A stretch of 64,000 nt of DNA from Adiantum capillus-veneris (lineage: Eukaryota > Streptophyta > Polypodiopsida > Polypodiales > Pteridaceae), in the NCBI GenBank assembly GCA_014529385.2, contig CM043959.1, forward strand, positions 52,577,753 through 52,641,752, given 5' to 3'. This document shows, piece after piece, positions 44,461 to 58,221 of the stretch (the stretch's first letter is position 1; the number at the start of each line of letters is the position of its first letter). The notes under the pieces are model-generated. The model was not told the DNA's origin. It made no database searches and worked only from the letters and a program-made list of their open reading frames with translations. Made by a program: the position numbers and the translations under genes.

Positions 44461-45595
44461 GTAACCTGGGGTTTGCTATGCTGAGTAGTCCTTCTGTAAA
44501 AAATAGTGATTTGTCTCTATATGGATCCTCTATGTGTAGGTCATCTACGACTAACGGTAGTCTCTCTGAGTCTACGGATCTCCAACAAGAAGAGACCTAG
44601 GCACCTTTGATCATAGTAATCCATGATTGTTGCGGGAGTGGATCACAACACCTATAAAGTGTATGCAACACAACCTAGATCAACACAATGTCAATTGAGG
44701 ACACAGATGACACGATAGGTGCACAAAGGCAATTTCTTTATCTTGTCAGGCTAAGACCATCCCACACATACAACACTCTTGAAGGCTAACTAAACCACAA
44801 TCTAGAATCTCAATGCTCTTAACTACAGCACTCAGCCCACATACACACAAACGGAAGGAACTCACTAAACCACACCAGAATTATATGAAACTTAAGGAAC
44901 ACCATCCCCTCACTAGGATACACCTCTCCCAAAGCCTCTACACTCCAAACCCTAACTCTAAACCCATCTATGGAAAATGCGTACAAAGAAAGAGCCAAAT
45001 TTTTGAAGTGTCTGAAACTGAAGTTTATGAGTACCTATGGGTAGCTTGTAAGCAGAAAACAGGCATCATTTGATACATTTACAGCCACGAATAGATTGTA
45101 GATGTGCCAGCACACGTGCTTCGTCTTGCGAGGAATGCTTGGCGTTGATGCATAGCTCTCACCGAGCCTAGCACGATGGTGCAGTCAGATCTCCAATGTG
45201 ATGAACGAGCAGGGAGTAGCACCAAGATGAAGCTCATGCTCTCTCTCTTTCTCTCTCACACACAGTGGATGACAGCTTAAAACTTAGATTATGATAAACT
45301 TCTCCTTTACAAAATGACCTAGGTACCTTATATACTAAGGATACCATAGGTCAAACCTAAAATAGAGTTCAAGTGGTAAAATGGCTTTGTATGTACAATC
45401 TAGAAGTGCCATTGCACCCTGGCTTTTGAAACTAGACTAACTACTCATTACAAGTGATGTTTATAACCATAATCCTCAACATTTCATAACTCTCAAAAAA
45501 TAAGGCTTTGTTGAGTTATGTCATGTTGGTGACCCACCGCTCAACATCTCCCCCCCCGAATTCATGTCGTCCCTGACATGACTTGGTTGTCGATG
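44461..45595. other. Intergenic
   Basis: No supported gene. Possible upstream remnants of the LINE lie near 44470-44640 on the minus strand, too broken to call. Confidence 0.4.
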
Positions 45596-48144
<2,549 letters not shown>

Positions 48145-48439
48145 TGGATTACATTACATGGCTTACCATGTAATGTGTAATGTTATTTTCACCCCAAGAA
48201 AGGGTGAAGACGTTGGTAAAATTTTCCAAGGCTTCTTGAAATGATTGGCATTGTTCTTCTATTGTGATGATAAGTCCCATAAGCTTGACCATTTTATCAA
48301 AAGTTTTCCTAACTTGCGTGTGCTTGTTTGCAAGCTCACCATTTGAATCATTGTGAGTAGTAACTTTGCAAAATTCCTTCTAGAGTTTCCAAAGGTTACC
48401 TACCTTGTGGTTGGAGCTGTTTTGAGCATCATATCGACC
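48145..48439 (-). pseudogene. Fragment of the GGDLK-family gene (left half of an interrupted copy)
   Basis: About 295 bp match 54170-54450 in the same orientation, covering the end of the third exon and its splice donor. The match stops exactly where the inverted repeat of the 8.86 kb element begins. The other half resumes at 57303 with the next bases of the same gene. Decay is visible as small deletions and stops. Confidence 0.8.
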
Positions 48440-48489
48440 CATTAGGAAAAATATGAACCCTCTAGGGGCCCTTTGGGATTAAGGTTAAT
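48440..48489 (+). repeat. Left terminal inverted repeat
   Basis: CATTAGGAAAAATATGAACC and, 15 bp further, GGGATTAAGGTTAAT. It pairs with 57235-57302, where the inner block lies further in because of a roughly 20 bp length difference. Confidence 0.75.
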
Positions 48490-49220
48490 TAGAGGCCAGC
48501 CAATGAGAAGAGGGTGGTGGACACACTCTATGCCCTAAAAAATGTAGGGGGACAAAGTAATCTTACACTTCTTAAATGGGCTCTTACCTAGTGAGAAGGT
48601 GGGGTGGGGTGGGGAGAGGGGGGGGGGGGGGGGGGGGGTGGGCAATATGGAACCTCCAACTTCCCTCCTTTTTTATCCGGTTTTGAAAAAATCGCAAAAA
48701 TTTGAAATTTTTCAAAACTCAAATTTCATCTTCTTAAAACCCCTCTAAAACTATTTTATGTTCAAAAAAGCATTTTTTGACCTCAAAAAGTCAAAACGTG
48801 CACCCAAAAACCCTAAAATTCAATTTTTTTATAAAAAATTTGAAAAATCTTTTTTTGCTATCCTGAGCTCCCCCAAAAGTAGTTCTTAGGCAAAAAGTGA
48901 TTTTCTCTCTCTCGAACCCCTTTCCAACCCCTCCTTGGTTGCAACCATCACACTCATCCTCTACTCCAAAACTCTCTCTCTCTCTACACCATCTCCATTG
49001 CTGCAGCAAGGAAGATCCTCTCTCCTCCCATACCACCTTCCATTGCCACACCAAGCAAAGGTTATCCACCTTCTCCTCCCATTGCCACACCAAGCAAGGG
49101 TTATCCACCTTCTCCTCCCATTGCCACAAGGGTTAACCACCTTCTCATATCACTTTATCCTCTGTACATTGTAGCAACAAGCAAGGTCCTTCTCCTCCTC
49201 CTAGTTTTCTTTGCTCAACC
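48490..49220. other. Left subterminal region and leader of gene 1
   Basis: Holds a G-run (48618-48638), A/T-rich DNA and a CT-rich leader. A 39 bp repeat is present three times at 49040-49145 (CCATTGCCACA..AAGG..TTATCCACCTTCTCCTC). Presumably it includes the promoter of the gene starting at 49221. Confidence 0.55.
49040..49145. repeat. 39 bp tandem repeat, about 2.7 copies
   Basis: Units start CCATTGCC at 49040, 49079 and 49118, with 39 bp spacing. Part of the last unit is deleted. It is a direct head-to-tail array without spacers. Confidence 0.88.
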
Positions 49221-50593
49221 ATGGCCAACTCTACTTCGCAAAGGCGGCCAAAGGATGAGGTCACAACACTTGTATGCCACAACACTAGAGGTGTAGATGA
49301 TGAGTGGGTGCCACAAGAGTTCACCAAAGGTGCTTGGATATACATGCAACCATCTGGTATTGGCCCTCATCGTGTGCGGAATCGTGCAAACTTGGATCTT
49401 CATTGGAAAGGAAAGCTCCTTGGCTTCAAGAACCGCAAAGACAAGGGGACCGTAGCCATTGTGCAACATGTTTTCTCAATGTCAACCATGCATTTGCAAC
49501 AACCACCTCGATTTCCAACACATTGTAAGTACATGTTTTGAGAATACAAAGCTAGGTGTGAAATCACAGTGTAATGTTATTATGGATTCATACTTAAGAT
49601 TTGTCATGCATTTATAGTCATATTTCCATCCACGTTGGTGGAGGAGCAGCCACTACATAGTCTCTCCAGCACATTCAATGCTATACATGCGGATATTGGA
49701 GCAATAATGTTCCCACATCTTTGCCCAACCAAACTGGTTCAAAGAAGGATTTTCTTCTATTCTCACTCCTATATTGTCCCTACTTCTACACAAGCGTTTG
49801 GAACGCTTGAACCCATCAAAGTAACTTCCTTATTAAGTATGGAGTGGCCAGTGCCAGATTTGTGGTCGGTAGCATCTTTCAAGCAAAAGATGATAATGGA
49901 TGTCCAAAACTCTTTGAAATACTCTAAAGCTTTTAAGTCTATGGGCTTGAGTTGGTGTTTGCCTATTCATTGTTTTGTGCACATTTTTAAAGAGTTTGGA
50001 TTTGTGGAGACTACCACAATGCTTGTATGTAAAGATGCGCATTACGAGAAATTAGGAAGGCTTTTAGAAGAGGTCTGGGGTTTTGTGGAGGGCATGCACA
50101 ACGGGGACCGGTACCGTTGTAAGGTTGGAGCTTCAGGTACTGGAATGCGCTATTTGAAATCCCGCACCTCCTTGTACATACGATTTCACTATGATCGTTG
50201 GATGTGCAAGCTTGGAGTGTGGACTCCCTTACAGAGTGTAGACGGCGCTATTGCAAGCTTTGACATTGTAGTGAAGATGCCCAACGATGCTTTGACATTG
50301 CAGTGAAGATTCCCAACGATGCTTTGGAGGCAGTCCAAGTGAACAAGCATTGGACTCTCAGTAATGTTCGAGAACATTTGGTTATTATGGGTTTTGAGGC
50401 CCTTCAACAAGCACAATTTCGTTTACAAGGTCACAAGGTGAGAATCCTTCCACCACATTTTCAATACATCATGGTTTGTCGATCATTGGATGCTTATTGT
50501 AATGAATGTCCGCAGATTGAGAAGAGAATGGAAGACAAATTGAAGGTCGAGGAGAATTGGGGGATGGATGGAACTATGCTATCGATCTTATAA
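49221..50593 (+). pseudogene. Element gene 1, two exons, unknown function
   Basis: Exon 1 is 49221-49524 (CDEWVP-type text: GVDDEWVPQEFTKGAWIYMQ, donor T|GTAAGT). Exon 2 starts at 49618 after TTTATAG, in matching phase. It continues MFPHLCPTKLVQRRIFFYSH and GFVEGMHNGDRYRCKVGASG to a stop at 50304-50306. A 32 bp duplication (50259-50322) shifts the frame, and the same protein continues from about 50303 to 50593 (VQVNKHWTLSNVREHLVIMG). Without the duplication it would be one protein of about 400 residues. No domain recognised. Gene 2 follows 250 bp downstream on the same strand. Confidence 0.5.
50259..50322 (+). repeat. 32 bp tandem duplication inside gene 1
   Basis: TTTGACATTG(T/C)AGTGAAGAT(G/T)C occurs at 50259 and 50291. 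Thirty-two is not a multiple of three, so it breaks the reading frame. Confidence 0.9.
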
Positions 50594-50839
50594 CTTTGTA
50601 ACTCTTGCAATTTTGAAACTGATCCCCGCTGTAATCAACATGATTTGCTTTGGCAAATCATGCCTTTGAATATAATTTTTTGCATTGGGATGAGAAATCA
50701 TTTTTTGGTGAAAGTGCCTTTTTTTTTAATGTCTTAAAAAAAGGGTCCATTATAAAAGGGGGGCCACCTAACTCATTCACTATTTTCACTTTTGCAACTC
50801 TTGAGCTCCTCCACTCTCTATCTACACCCCAGGCTAGAC

Positions 50840-52446
50840 ATGGATGCTTCCACAGCCTCTGCATCTGCAGCCACATCCACCCCTTTGTCACACTTCATCC
50901 TCTTCCTCGAGGACACCAAATACAAAGGGAAGTTGGACCTCCATACCTTTTTTACTCGTCTCCCTGACCTTGATGCCACAGTTGCCCTTCACATGGATGC
51001 ATTTGCCAAGATTTTTGCGTTCATGGAGGAGCACATCATAAAATATTCTGTATCTATCCCCCCACATGTAGGGATCTGGGTGCCTTGCGATCTTTTGCAC
51101 TATATACACAAAGGTGATCGCCCATTCTCCAAGAGGTTGCAACGATTCCAAGAAATTGCAACCGATGCAGGCCATTACTTGGACGAGCAAGCCCCAGGGG
51201 TGTCAGCGCTCTAGAAGTGCAAGTTGGGGGTGAAGTACCTTTCTCGGCTCGCAACATTTATCTTCTTGGTGAGCGAGGAACCTGATTTGGAGGAGCTTCG
51301 CTTACCACACCTTCAGGTTGGGTCCTTTATCAAGGACCCAATCTTGGTGTCCTTTATCAAGGACACCAAGGAGCAGCAGGTTATCCCCATGAACCCTGCA
51401 GCGGAAGGAAAGGCACACCGGCTCGAGTACCCTAGGGGTCTTGAGGAAGTGGTTGAGAAATCCATAGTTGCGGCTGGCCCTAGTGACACTCCAGTGCCAC
51501 TACCACTGACGGATGTGGCTATCCCAGAGGTAGAAATCAGCCGCTTCTCCTCAGTGTTAGTAGATGGGGAGGAGTATGTGTTCCTGCATGATTTGGAGAA
51601 AGCATTTGGCCTGCCCATGGATGAATGCTTGAGCCTGCTATGCAACAACACCAAATGTCCTTTAGACAATACGCCAGATGCCCTAGAAAGCAAGCTCTTG
51701 CCAGATGGGGACTCTGTTGCTGACACTATTGTAGTTGTATGTGCGAAGGTCCTGGCAGCAGAGCACTTGCACGTGGCTGATGAAGAATTCCAAGCCACGC
51801 AAGCCAAGGTTGAGGCTGCTAGGATGCCTATGCCATTATGCAACCTCCCATCTGATGATCCAAAGGTCGTATCTGTGGTGCATGGGAGCATTGACTTGGA
51901 TGCAAAGGGCAACAGGGAGGAGGACGACAAGGAGTAGGAGGTAAACTGTATCCTAAATTTCATGTTACTATTTTATCCTTCATTGTCTTTTTTCTCAACC
52001 TTCATCGGTTTATGACAGGATGTCATGGAGGTTGATGATTTTGCTGCAAGGACGGGTGGCAAGCGGACGGGCTTTGGACCTCAAGCTTCCCTTGCGCATT
52101 ACCTAGGACAACTCCCCCTGGCGATGTGGCCATTATCCATAATGAATTTACTCCCCAAGCCCATTTTATGACTTGGTCGTTAAAAGCTTTGAGCAAGTTT
52201 TTGTGTTTGAGCACCATTGCTCAAACTACTCATCAAGTGTTCCTAGTGTGTAGATCCCTTGTATGCACAGCGTTTGGCACTGGCTTTCGTGGTGGTAAAG
52301 TGCTTGCCCAGATAGGGATACATGCTTCCATTGGCTCAACTGACCCAAAGGCCATAGCGCAGTCCCTCTTGAGTGGGGAGTTGCCTTACGCGCAAAATAG
52401 GCGCCAGGAAATGGTCAAAAAATTTATGAACTCCTCAGATACATGA
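50840..52446 (+). pseudogene. Element gene 2, unknown function
   Basis: The frame from ATG 50840 reads through one TAG (51212-51214) to 51937. The parts include PHVGIWVPCDLLHYIHKGDR, LATFIFLVSEEPDLEELRLP and an acidic end (KGNREEDDKE, then TAG GAG). A donor at about 51941 (GAG|GTAAAC) and an acceptor at about 52019 lead in phase to DVMEVDDFAARTGGKRTGFG. After a one-base slip in a C-run near 52110 the frame continues DVAIIHNEFTPQAHFMTWSL to TGA 52444-52446. Two TAGs and one slip suggest recent decay. I do not recognise the protein. Confidence 0.5.
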
Positions 52447-52577
52447 TGTAAAATCACCGTTTTGGAAGTAATAAAAAATATTTGAAATTGTCTCTCTATC
52501 TTGCAAATTCTTTTGAATGTGATTTCTCAATCTTGAAAATTGTTTCAACTGGTGATATGAAATTTTTTTTGATTAGT

Positions 52578-53407
52578 GACTTTGTAATTTCAAGTTCTGT
52601 ATGTAATTTCAGTCAATTTTAGTAAATTTTTAGGTATTTTATGTTCCCTAGGGGGTAGATAAGCCTACCAAGGGCCAAAAAAATCCTGGCCATAAGGGCG
52701 CGCAAATGGCCCATCCATTAGTTTTGGATGGGCCATTTGCGCGCCCTTGTGGCCAGGCTTTATTTTGCCCCTGGTAGGCTTATCTACCCCCTCGGATACT
52801 TACAAAGCACAAATTTATTGAAATGAATTGGTTTTGCATCATTAATTTAGATGCACCCTTTTTATGGCAATTCCAGCATATGTTCACACTCAAGGACACT
52901 AGAAAAGGTGAAATCAATTATGAAATGAAGTTTCCAGGACACTATCACTTGCTTTAGCTCTACCTAGTACACCCTGCACCAAAAAGTCCAATTACATTGG
53001 ACATTTGAAAAATCCAAATTAATGTTGCATAGACACTTGGTTTCACAATATGTTATTTTTTTTGATATCCTATAGGGAATTCAAAGCTTGAAATGGCCAA
53101 AAAAGGGTGTCCACAAGGATCCATGTAAAATAATGTTGCAAAACCAATAGGTTTTAGTAAATTTGTGCTTTTTAAGTACCCTTGGGGGTAGATAAGCCTA
53201 CAAGGGGCAAAAAAAAAGCCTGGCCACAAGGGCGCGCAAATGGCCCATCCATAAGTTATGGCAACTTATGGATGGGCCATTTGCGCGCCCTTGTGGCCAG
53301 GCTTTTTTTTTGCCCCTTGTAGGCTTATCTACCCCCAAGGGTACTTAAAAAGCACAAATTTACTGAAATTGACTGAAATTACATACAGAACTTGAAATTA
53401 CAAAGTC
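52578..53407. repeat. 830 bp nested palindrome between convergent genes
   Basis: The outer arms (GACTTTGTAATTTCAAGTTC at 52578 and its complement ending 53407) are inverted. Inside each arm lies a near-perfect hairpin: 52653-52791 and about 53159-53360. Both hairpins are built on GGGGGTAGATAAGCCTAC..GGGCGCGCAAATGGCCCATC. The middle also pairs (AAGCACAAATTTA..TTGGTTTTGCA). Two hairpins thus sit symmetrically in one large inverted repeat. It could be a foldback element, a two-way transcription end for genes 2 and 3, or a source of double-stranded RNA. Confidence 0.85.
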
Positions 53408-53782
53408 ATAATAGACACCACAACTGTTGATCATATTGTCATTGGAAAGTCAAATCATTACAAAGATAAGGGTGTGCAATACAAAAAGAGGGGTAACTTC
53501 GGTTAATACTCGAAGTCTCGTCGCAATCGACGTGCAAGCTGCCTATCTTTTGGCTGTATTGTCACTCGCTTTGCATGTATGGTGCATAGGTTGGTATCTT
53601 CCAACACCGAAATGATGTGGGCCTGTGCAGCTTCTTGAATAGCCTCTAGCGCTATTGATTGCATTCTATACTGATTTCCATAGCTTTGAAGCACCTAGGC
53701 TTCACAGTGCGAGCAAAGGGGGCGCGTCGAATCAAAAGCTCCGTCGTCTTCTGGTAGTGGCGGATTTCTGCAAATGCCCTTG

Positions 53783-56654
53783 CTATTTTTCCGCGCCGCT
53801 GCGGTTGTCTTGGGGGCACTTGCACATTTGCTGGCGGGCGGCAATCTTGGATTTCCGCACTTCAATAGCAATCTTGGATTGTCGCGCACGCTCCATTGTG
53901 AGATTATGAGCAAATGTTGTGCGAAAAAACCAATTGAACATCTCCTCCAAATAATTGGATTGCACCATTCCACCACCATGTCGAGTATTTTTGAACTACA
54001 CTCCCCTTGCTCGATAATGGGACTTCTCCATGCCTTGAGTGCTAAAAATTTCAAGCGATCCATACTTGTGCATAAAAAATACACCATGCGCAAACAAGAT
54101 ATGCTGTTCACATGAGTAAACAATCCACATTATTAAATAAAAACAATCCCTTGTAATGAATACACCATGTAAAATGACTTACCATGTAATGTGTGATGTT
54201 ATTTTCACCCCAAGAAAGGGTGAAGGCCTTGGTAAAATCCGCCAAGGCTTCTTGAAATGATTGGCGTTGTTCTTCTGTTGTGCTATTAAGGCACATAAGC
54301 TTGACCATTTTATCAAAATGTGCCCAAACTTGCTTGTGCTTGTTTGCAAGCTCGCCATTTGAATCATTGTCGATAGTAGCTTTGCATAACTCCTTCCAAA
54401 GCTCCCAAAGGTTACCTGCTTGCTGGTTGGAGCTGTTTTGAGCATCATATCGACTTGGCTTTCCTTGGGAAACTTTCTTCAAAAAGTGCCTAGCTTTTTG
54501 TCAACTCATTGACACTTGTTGAGCAATTTCATGGGCCTCCCCTGTGTTCTTTGCAGCAACGATAGACACATTTCCACCGTGACAGCCAATGGAATTCAAG
54601 AGTACCTCCACTCTTTCGATCGCTTTCTGGGACTTTTCCAACGGTTTCATTGTGAAAGCATAGTCAATGTGGAGCTTCAATAGCCTATCAAAAATGCGCA
54701 CGAATGCGTGTAATGTACAAAAATGTACATTCGATAGAGGAAATCGAAAGATTGGATTCCAAGCGTGGTCCTTTTGATCACGGTCTGGGGCATTGAGCAT
54801 GGGACATCTCAGAGTAGACGCTTCCCATTCTCTACCTTCATCTCGGACATCACGACAATCTAACCCTTGTTCTCCATGCCCTTGCCATGGAAGCATGGAA
54901 CCGGCCTTTGCAGTGCTCTTATGTGATTTTTTTCCATTAGGTTTGTACCCTCGAGTGAAAAATGGACAAGGCATGAGAGAACAAGCCCCTTGTTTGCAGC
55001 CAAGCAAACACTTTATGGTCTTCAAATCCCCACCTAAGTGCCACTCCACATCATAACTACCAAAACCCACAATCTCCAACTTCTGACCTGCAATTTGGTA
55101 GTGTATTACTTCTATGATCCATGGAGTTCTCTCAAAAATCCATGAAAGTACTCCATTGGTCTCTTTGGGCACCTCAATAGCACCCAACCACCAAATGTCT
55201 TTCTCCGATTGCACGCTAAAATATGGGGTGGGAGATGGCTCGACTGAATCCCTTCGCTTGGTTTGCAGAAGGGCCTCGTTCATTTGAGTGACACTTAGCC
55301 TCTCTAACCTTCGGCCTTTCACTATTTGACACTCATCGAGTTTCAGCACAAAAACGACTTTTGTGCCAAGCACTACAAAATAAATAGTGTTAAGACCTTA
55401 AACTTCAGAGTCTATGATAAGAATAATACCAAAGAAAAAAGTAAAGTGTGTCACCTTCTTCAGGTAACTCGTAAAATCTAAGCATGGCTTCTTGAAGCCT
55501 TCTAAGATCCACGAAAATATTGTTCCACATAGTGTAAGGAAAGCCCTTCCCCGAAGGTCTTATGGATTGTTTCTTACCTTTTCCCCTTGTCTTTGTTGCG
55601 CACGAAGCATAAAGGGAAGTTGGCATTGTGTCCTCAATGTGTAGGTATGTCCCAATGCGGGAGAACACATCTTCGTTTGTGGCCTTCTTTGCGAGCTTGA
55701 CCTTGTGAGGAACGGGAAATAGGTTTTCCACAATGCCATGTTCTTTGAGGGCATCCTTTAGGAGTTGGAAAATAGCCTGATAGGATTTGGTGCTGATTCC
55801 AGCCTCATCACAAGCTTGTTGAACGTCATTATCACTAACCACATTTCTTAATTTACGCATAAGGTCCTTGGTGACTGCATCCTTAATGTGCTTACCTCCA
55901 GGTGATTATAAGATAGAAATCACGTCCTGGGTATTGAGACAACTAGTGAGAAGGTTGACTCGATCATCTTGGCTTGTTCCACCGCATGCCTCCTGGATGA
56001 AGTTTCTAGCAACAAATAAACATAAATGTTAGAAAATAGTGTGAAGTAAGAATGTATCATGCAAGTAAAGACCAAATCACCTTGTGGCTGTAACTCGTCG
56101 TTTGTGTGCTCCTCCCGAATGTGCAAGAGTTTCAATGGATGAATACGTGTGTTTGCGTTCCCTTGCACCAAGGGGTGTTTCTTTCAAGTATGTGATGGTG
56201 TTGGTAAGCTTCTGGATGTGGGACTCCTTTTCTTGCATTTGTTCAAGAGTTTTAACTACCCTCTCTGAAGAGGCAACACTCTCTTGTAATGTCGTCGTCT
56301 TGAGGTGAAGAGCTTGACATTCGTGCATCCACATATGCAAAGAAGCCCCTGCACCCATACACAACCGCTTGCAATAGCCTAACAAGCTAGCTTCTCCCCT
56401 CCCAAGAAATTGAAGAAATGTGGAAAGGCTATTAAACGGTGGATGGAAGCGGCTTATAGGATCGTAAGGGTACAAATGGCCATCCACCCAAATGTCAACA
56501 TTGGTCTCACAAGCGGTGCGACGTTCCTGTGATGACCTTTGATCACCTTCATTAGTGGTCTTCGGTGCAAATGCCGTGGGTAAGCGAATATGTATGATTG
56601 GTGTGCGGAGTACGTGGTGGTGGAAGCAAACCATTTGTGATTTCCGTGAGCACC
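53783..56654 (-). pseudogene. Element gene 3 (GGDLK-family), four exons
   Basis: Exons, right to left: 56654-56081, 56005-55455, 55372-54183, 54103-53783. All have GT-AG borders with matching phases and together encode about 870 codons. Visible parts are an N-terminal coiled coil (LKTTTLQESVASSERVVKTL), CDEAGISTKSYQAIFQLLKD, VFVLKLDECQIVKGRRLERL, WHLGGDLKTIKCLLGCKQGA, FPLSNVHFCTLHAFVRIFDR and, in the last exon, YGSLEIFSTQGMEKSHYRAR. From memory, this order (GGDxK..C, a PLxxVHxxxLH motif, HGSLxxxSxQGxEK) matches uncharacterised transposon-type proteins of other eukaryotes. In-frame stops (TAA in exon 2, TGA in exon 3, TAG in exon 4) and a start-region frame slip show decay. It may be the element's transposase. 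Confidence 0.6.
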
Positions 56655-56801
56655 ATGGAAGCTGTTGCGTGAGAAAGCAAATGATGAAAAGATAGAGGGG
56701 GAAGGGTAGAGAGGTTGAGGAAGATGGGAGGAGAGAAGGAGGGAGGGGGGGGAGGGCGAGATTGGGGAGGAGGAGGAAGGTAGGGGTAGGGAGGGAGAGG
56801 A

Positions 56802-56847
<46 letters not shown>

Positions 56848-57234
56848 GGAGGAGGGAGGAGGGAGGAGGAGGAGAGAACAAAATGTTTATTACTTTTTGG
56901 GGGAAAAGAGTTTTGAAAAAATGGACTTTCTAAGCTTGTGGGTTAAAAAATGGGTCAAAAAATGATTTTTGGATATGTATATATGTTGGGAGGGAGTTTT
57001 AAGTTAGAAACAAGTAAACATAATTTTTTTAAAAAAAAAGTCAAATTTTGTCTCTTTGTGAACCACGTTTTTGCTGATGTGGACACACCCCTATGCTTCC
57101 TTCACTTTAAAAAAAGCTAGAGAGAGAAAGTAACCCTTTAAGTCCACATCCTACATTTGTCTTAAAAAAAAGGCTAGAAAAGCCTACTCAAAACTACCTT
57201 CTTCAATTGCCTTGCCCCCTAAACCCCACACAAC
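56655..57234. other. Right subterminal region of the element
   Basis: Upstream side of gene 3. It holds a purine-rich stretch with (GA)n at 56807-56842 and A/T-rich DNA. It probably contains the gene 3 promoter and leader, reading left. Confidence 0.5.
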
Positions 57235-57302
57235 ATTAGCCTTAATCCCTAAAAATTAGGATTCCTTACAAGGCCCATGCAAGGTTCATATTTCTACTAA
57301 TG
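57235..57302 (-). repeat. Right terminal inverted repeat
   Basis: On the minus strand it reads CATTAGTAGAAATATGAACC from 57302, then GGGATTAAGGCTAAT at 57249-57235. It pairs with 48440-48489. Directly outside it the GGDLK-family gene copy resumes. Confidence 0.75.
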
Positions 57303-58190
57303 CTAGCTTTCCTTGGTTTACTCTCTTCAAAAAGTGTGCCTTTTTGTCCGTTGATTGGCACATGTTGGACAATTTCATGGGCCTTCCCTGTATTCTTTGC
57401 AACAGCAACGATTGACACATTTCCTCCACCCTTTCAATCACTTCCTGGGACTTTTCTAATGGCTTCGATGTGAAAGAATAGTCAATGTGGAGCTTCAATA
57501 GCCTATCAAACATGCGCATGAATGCGTTTAATGTTCAAGAGGTACATTCAATAGAGAAAATGGAAAAATTGGATTCCAAGCCTGGTTCTTTTGTGCACGA
57601 TTTGGGGCATTGAGCATGGGACATCAAGATTGTCCAACCCTTCTTCTCCATCCCCTTGCCATGGAAGTAGTGAAACACCCTTTGCAGAGTTCTTGTGTGC
57701 TTTTGGTATGTTAGGTCTCGAGTGAAAAATGGATAAGGCATGAGGGAAGAAGCCCCTTGTTTGCACCTAAGCGAACACTTTATGGTCTGCAAGTCCCCAT
57801 CTAAGTGTCACTCCACATCAAAGCTACCAAAACCCTCAATCTCAAACTTCTCACCTGCAATTTGGGAGTGTATTACTTTTGTGATCCATGGAATTCTCTC
57901 AAAAATACATGAAAGTACTCCATTGGTCTCTTTGGGCACCTCAATAGCACCCAACCACCAAATTTCTTTCTCTGATTGCACACTAAAAGACGGGGTGGGA
58001 GATGGCTCGATTGAATCCCTTTGCTTGGTTTGCAAAAGGGCCTCATTATTAGCGTGAAGGCTCTTCTGCAAACCAAGCAAAGGGATTCAGTCTTGGATGA
58101 AGTTTTTAGCAACCAATAAGAAAATGTTCATCCAATCTATTCCACCACATGCCTCTTGGATTAGGCTTAAGGGGACCTGCAAGTGTCCTA
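57303..58190 (-). pseudogene. GGDLK-family gene copy, right half of the interrupted copy
   Basis: Minus-strand text matches exon 3 of gene 3: WWLGAIEVPKETNGVLS, HLDGDLQTIKCSLRCKQGAS and MRMFDRLLKLHIDYSFTSKP, in several frames with stops. The left border at 57303 continues the fragment at 48145-48439 once the 8.86 kb element is set aside. The right part to about 58190 matches 59972-60110 in reverse orientation, so this copy and the one at 59972-61545 form an inverted pair. Confidence 0.8.
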
Positions 58191-58221
58191 CCCAATAGAC
58201 TTGCAAGTGTCATGCCCAATA

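Larger units (their letters stand above)
48440..57302. mobile_element. 8.86 kb terminal-inverted-repeat element, CACTA/CMC-like, carrying three genes
   Basis: The left end reads CATTAGGAAAAATATGAACC (48440-48459). The right end, on the opposite strand, reads CATTAGTAGAAATATGAACC (57302-57283). Further in, both ends share GGGATTAAGG(T/C)TAAT (48475-48489 and 57249-57235) and looser similarity for about 150 bp. CATTAGTAGAAA is one base from CACTAGTAGAAA, a form typical of CACTA ends. Inside are two plus-strand genes (49221-50593, 50840-52446), a central palindrome (52578-53407) and a minus-strand gene (53783-56654). The flanks are the two halves of one other copy of that minus-strand gene, so the insertion borders are well fixed. 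A clear target-site duplication is not visible (acc left, cta right). Confidence 0.72.

Noticed and set aside
49040-49145. Regular 39 bp repeats that might suggest a CRISPR array
   Set aside because: Repeats are directly abutting with no unique spacers, in a eukaryotic leader region; an ordinary tandem repeat.
48437-57305. A 3 bp target duplication for the 8.86 kb element
   Set aside because: Flanking triplets are acc and cta; they do not match, so no duplication is claimed.
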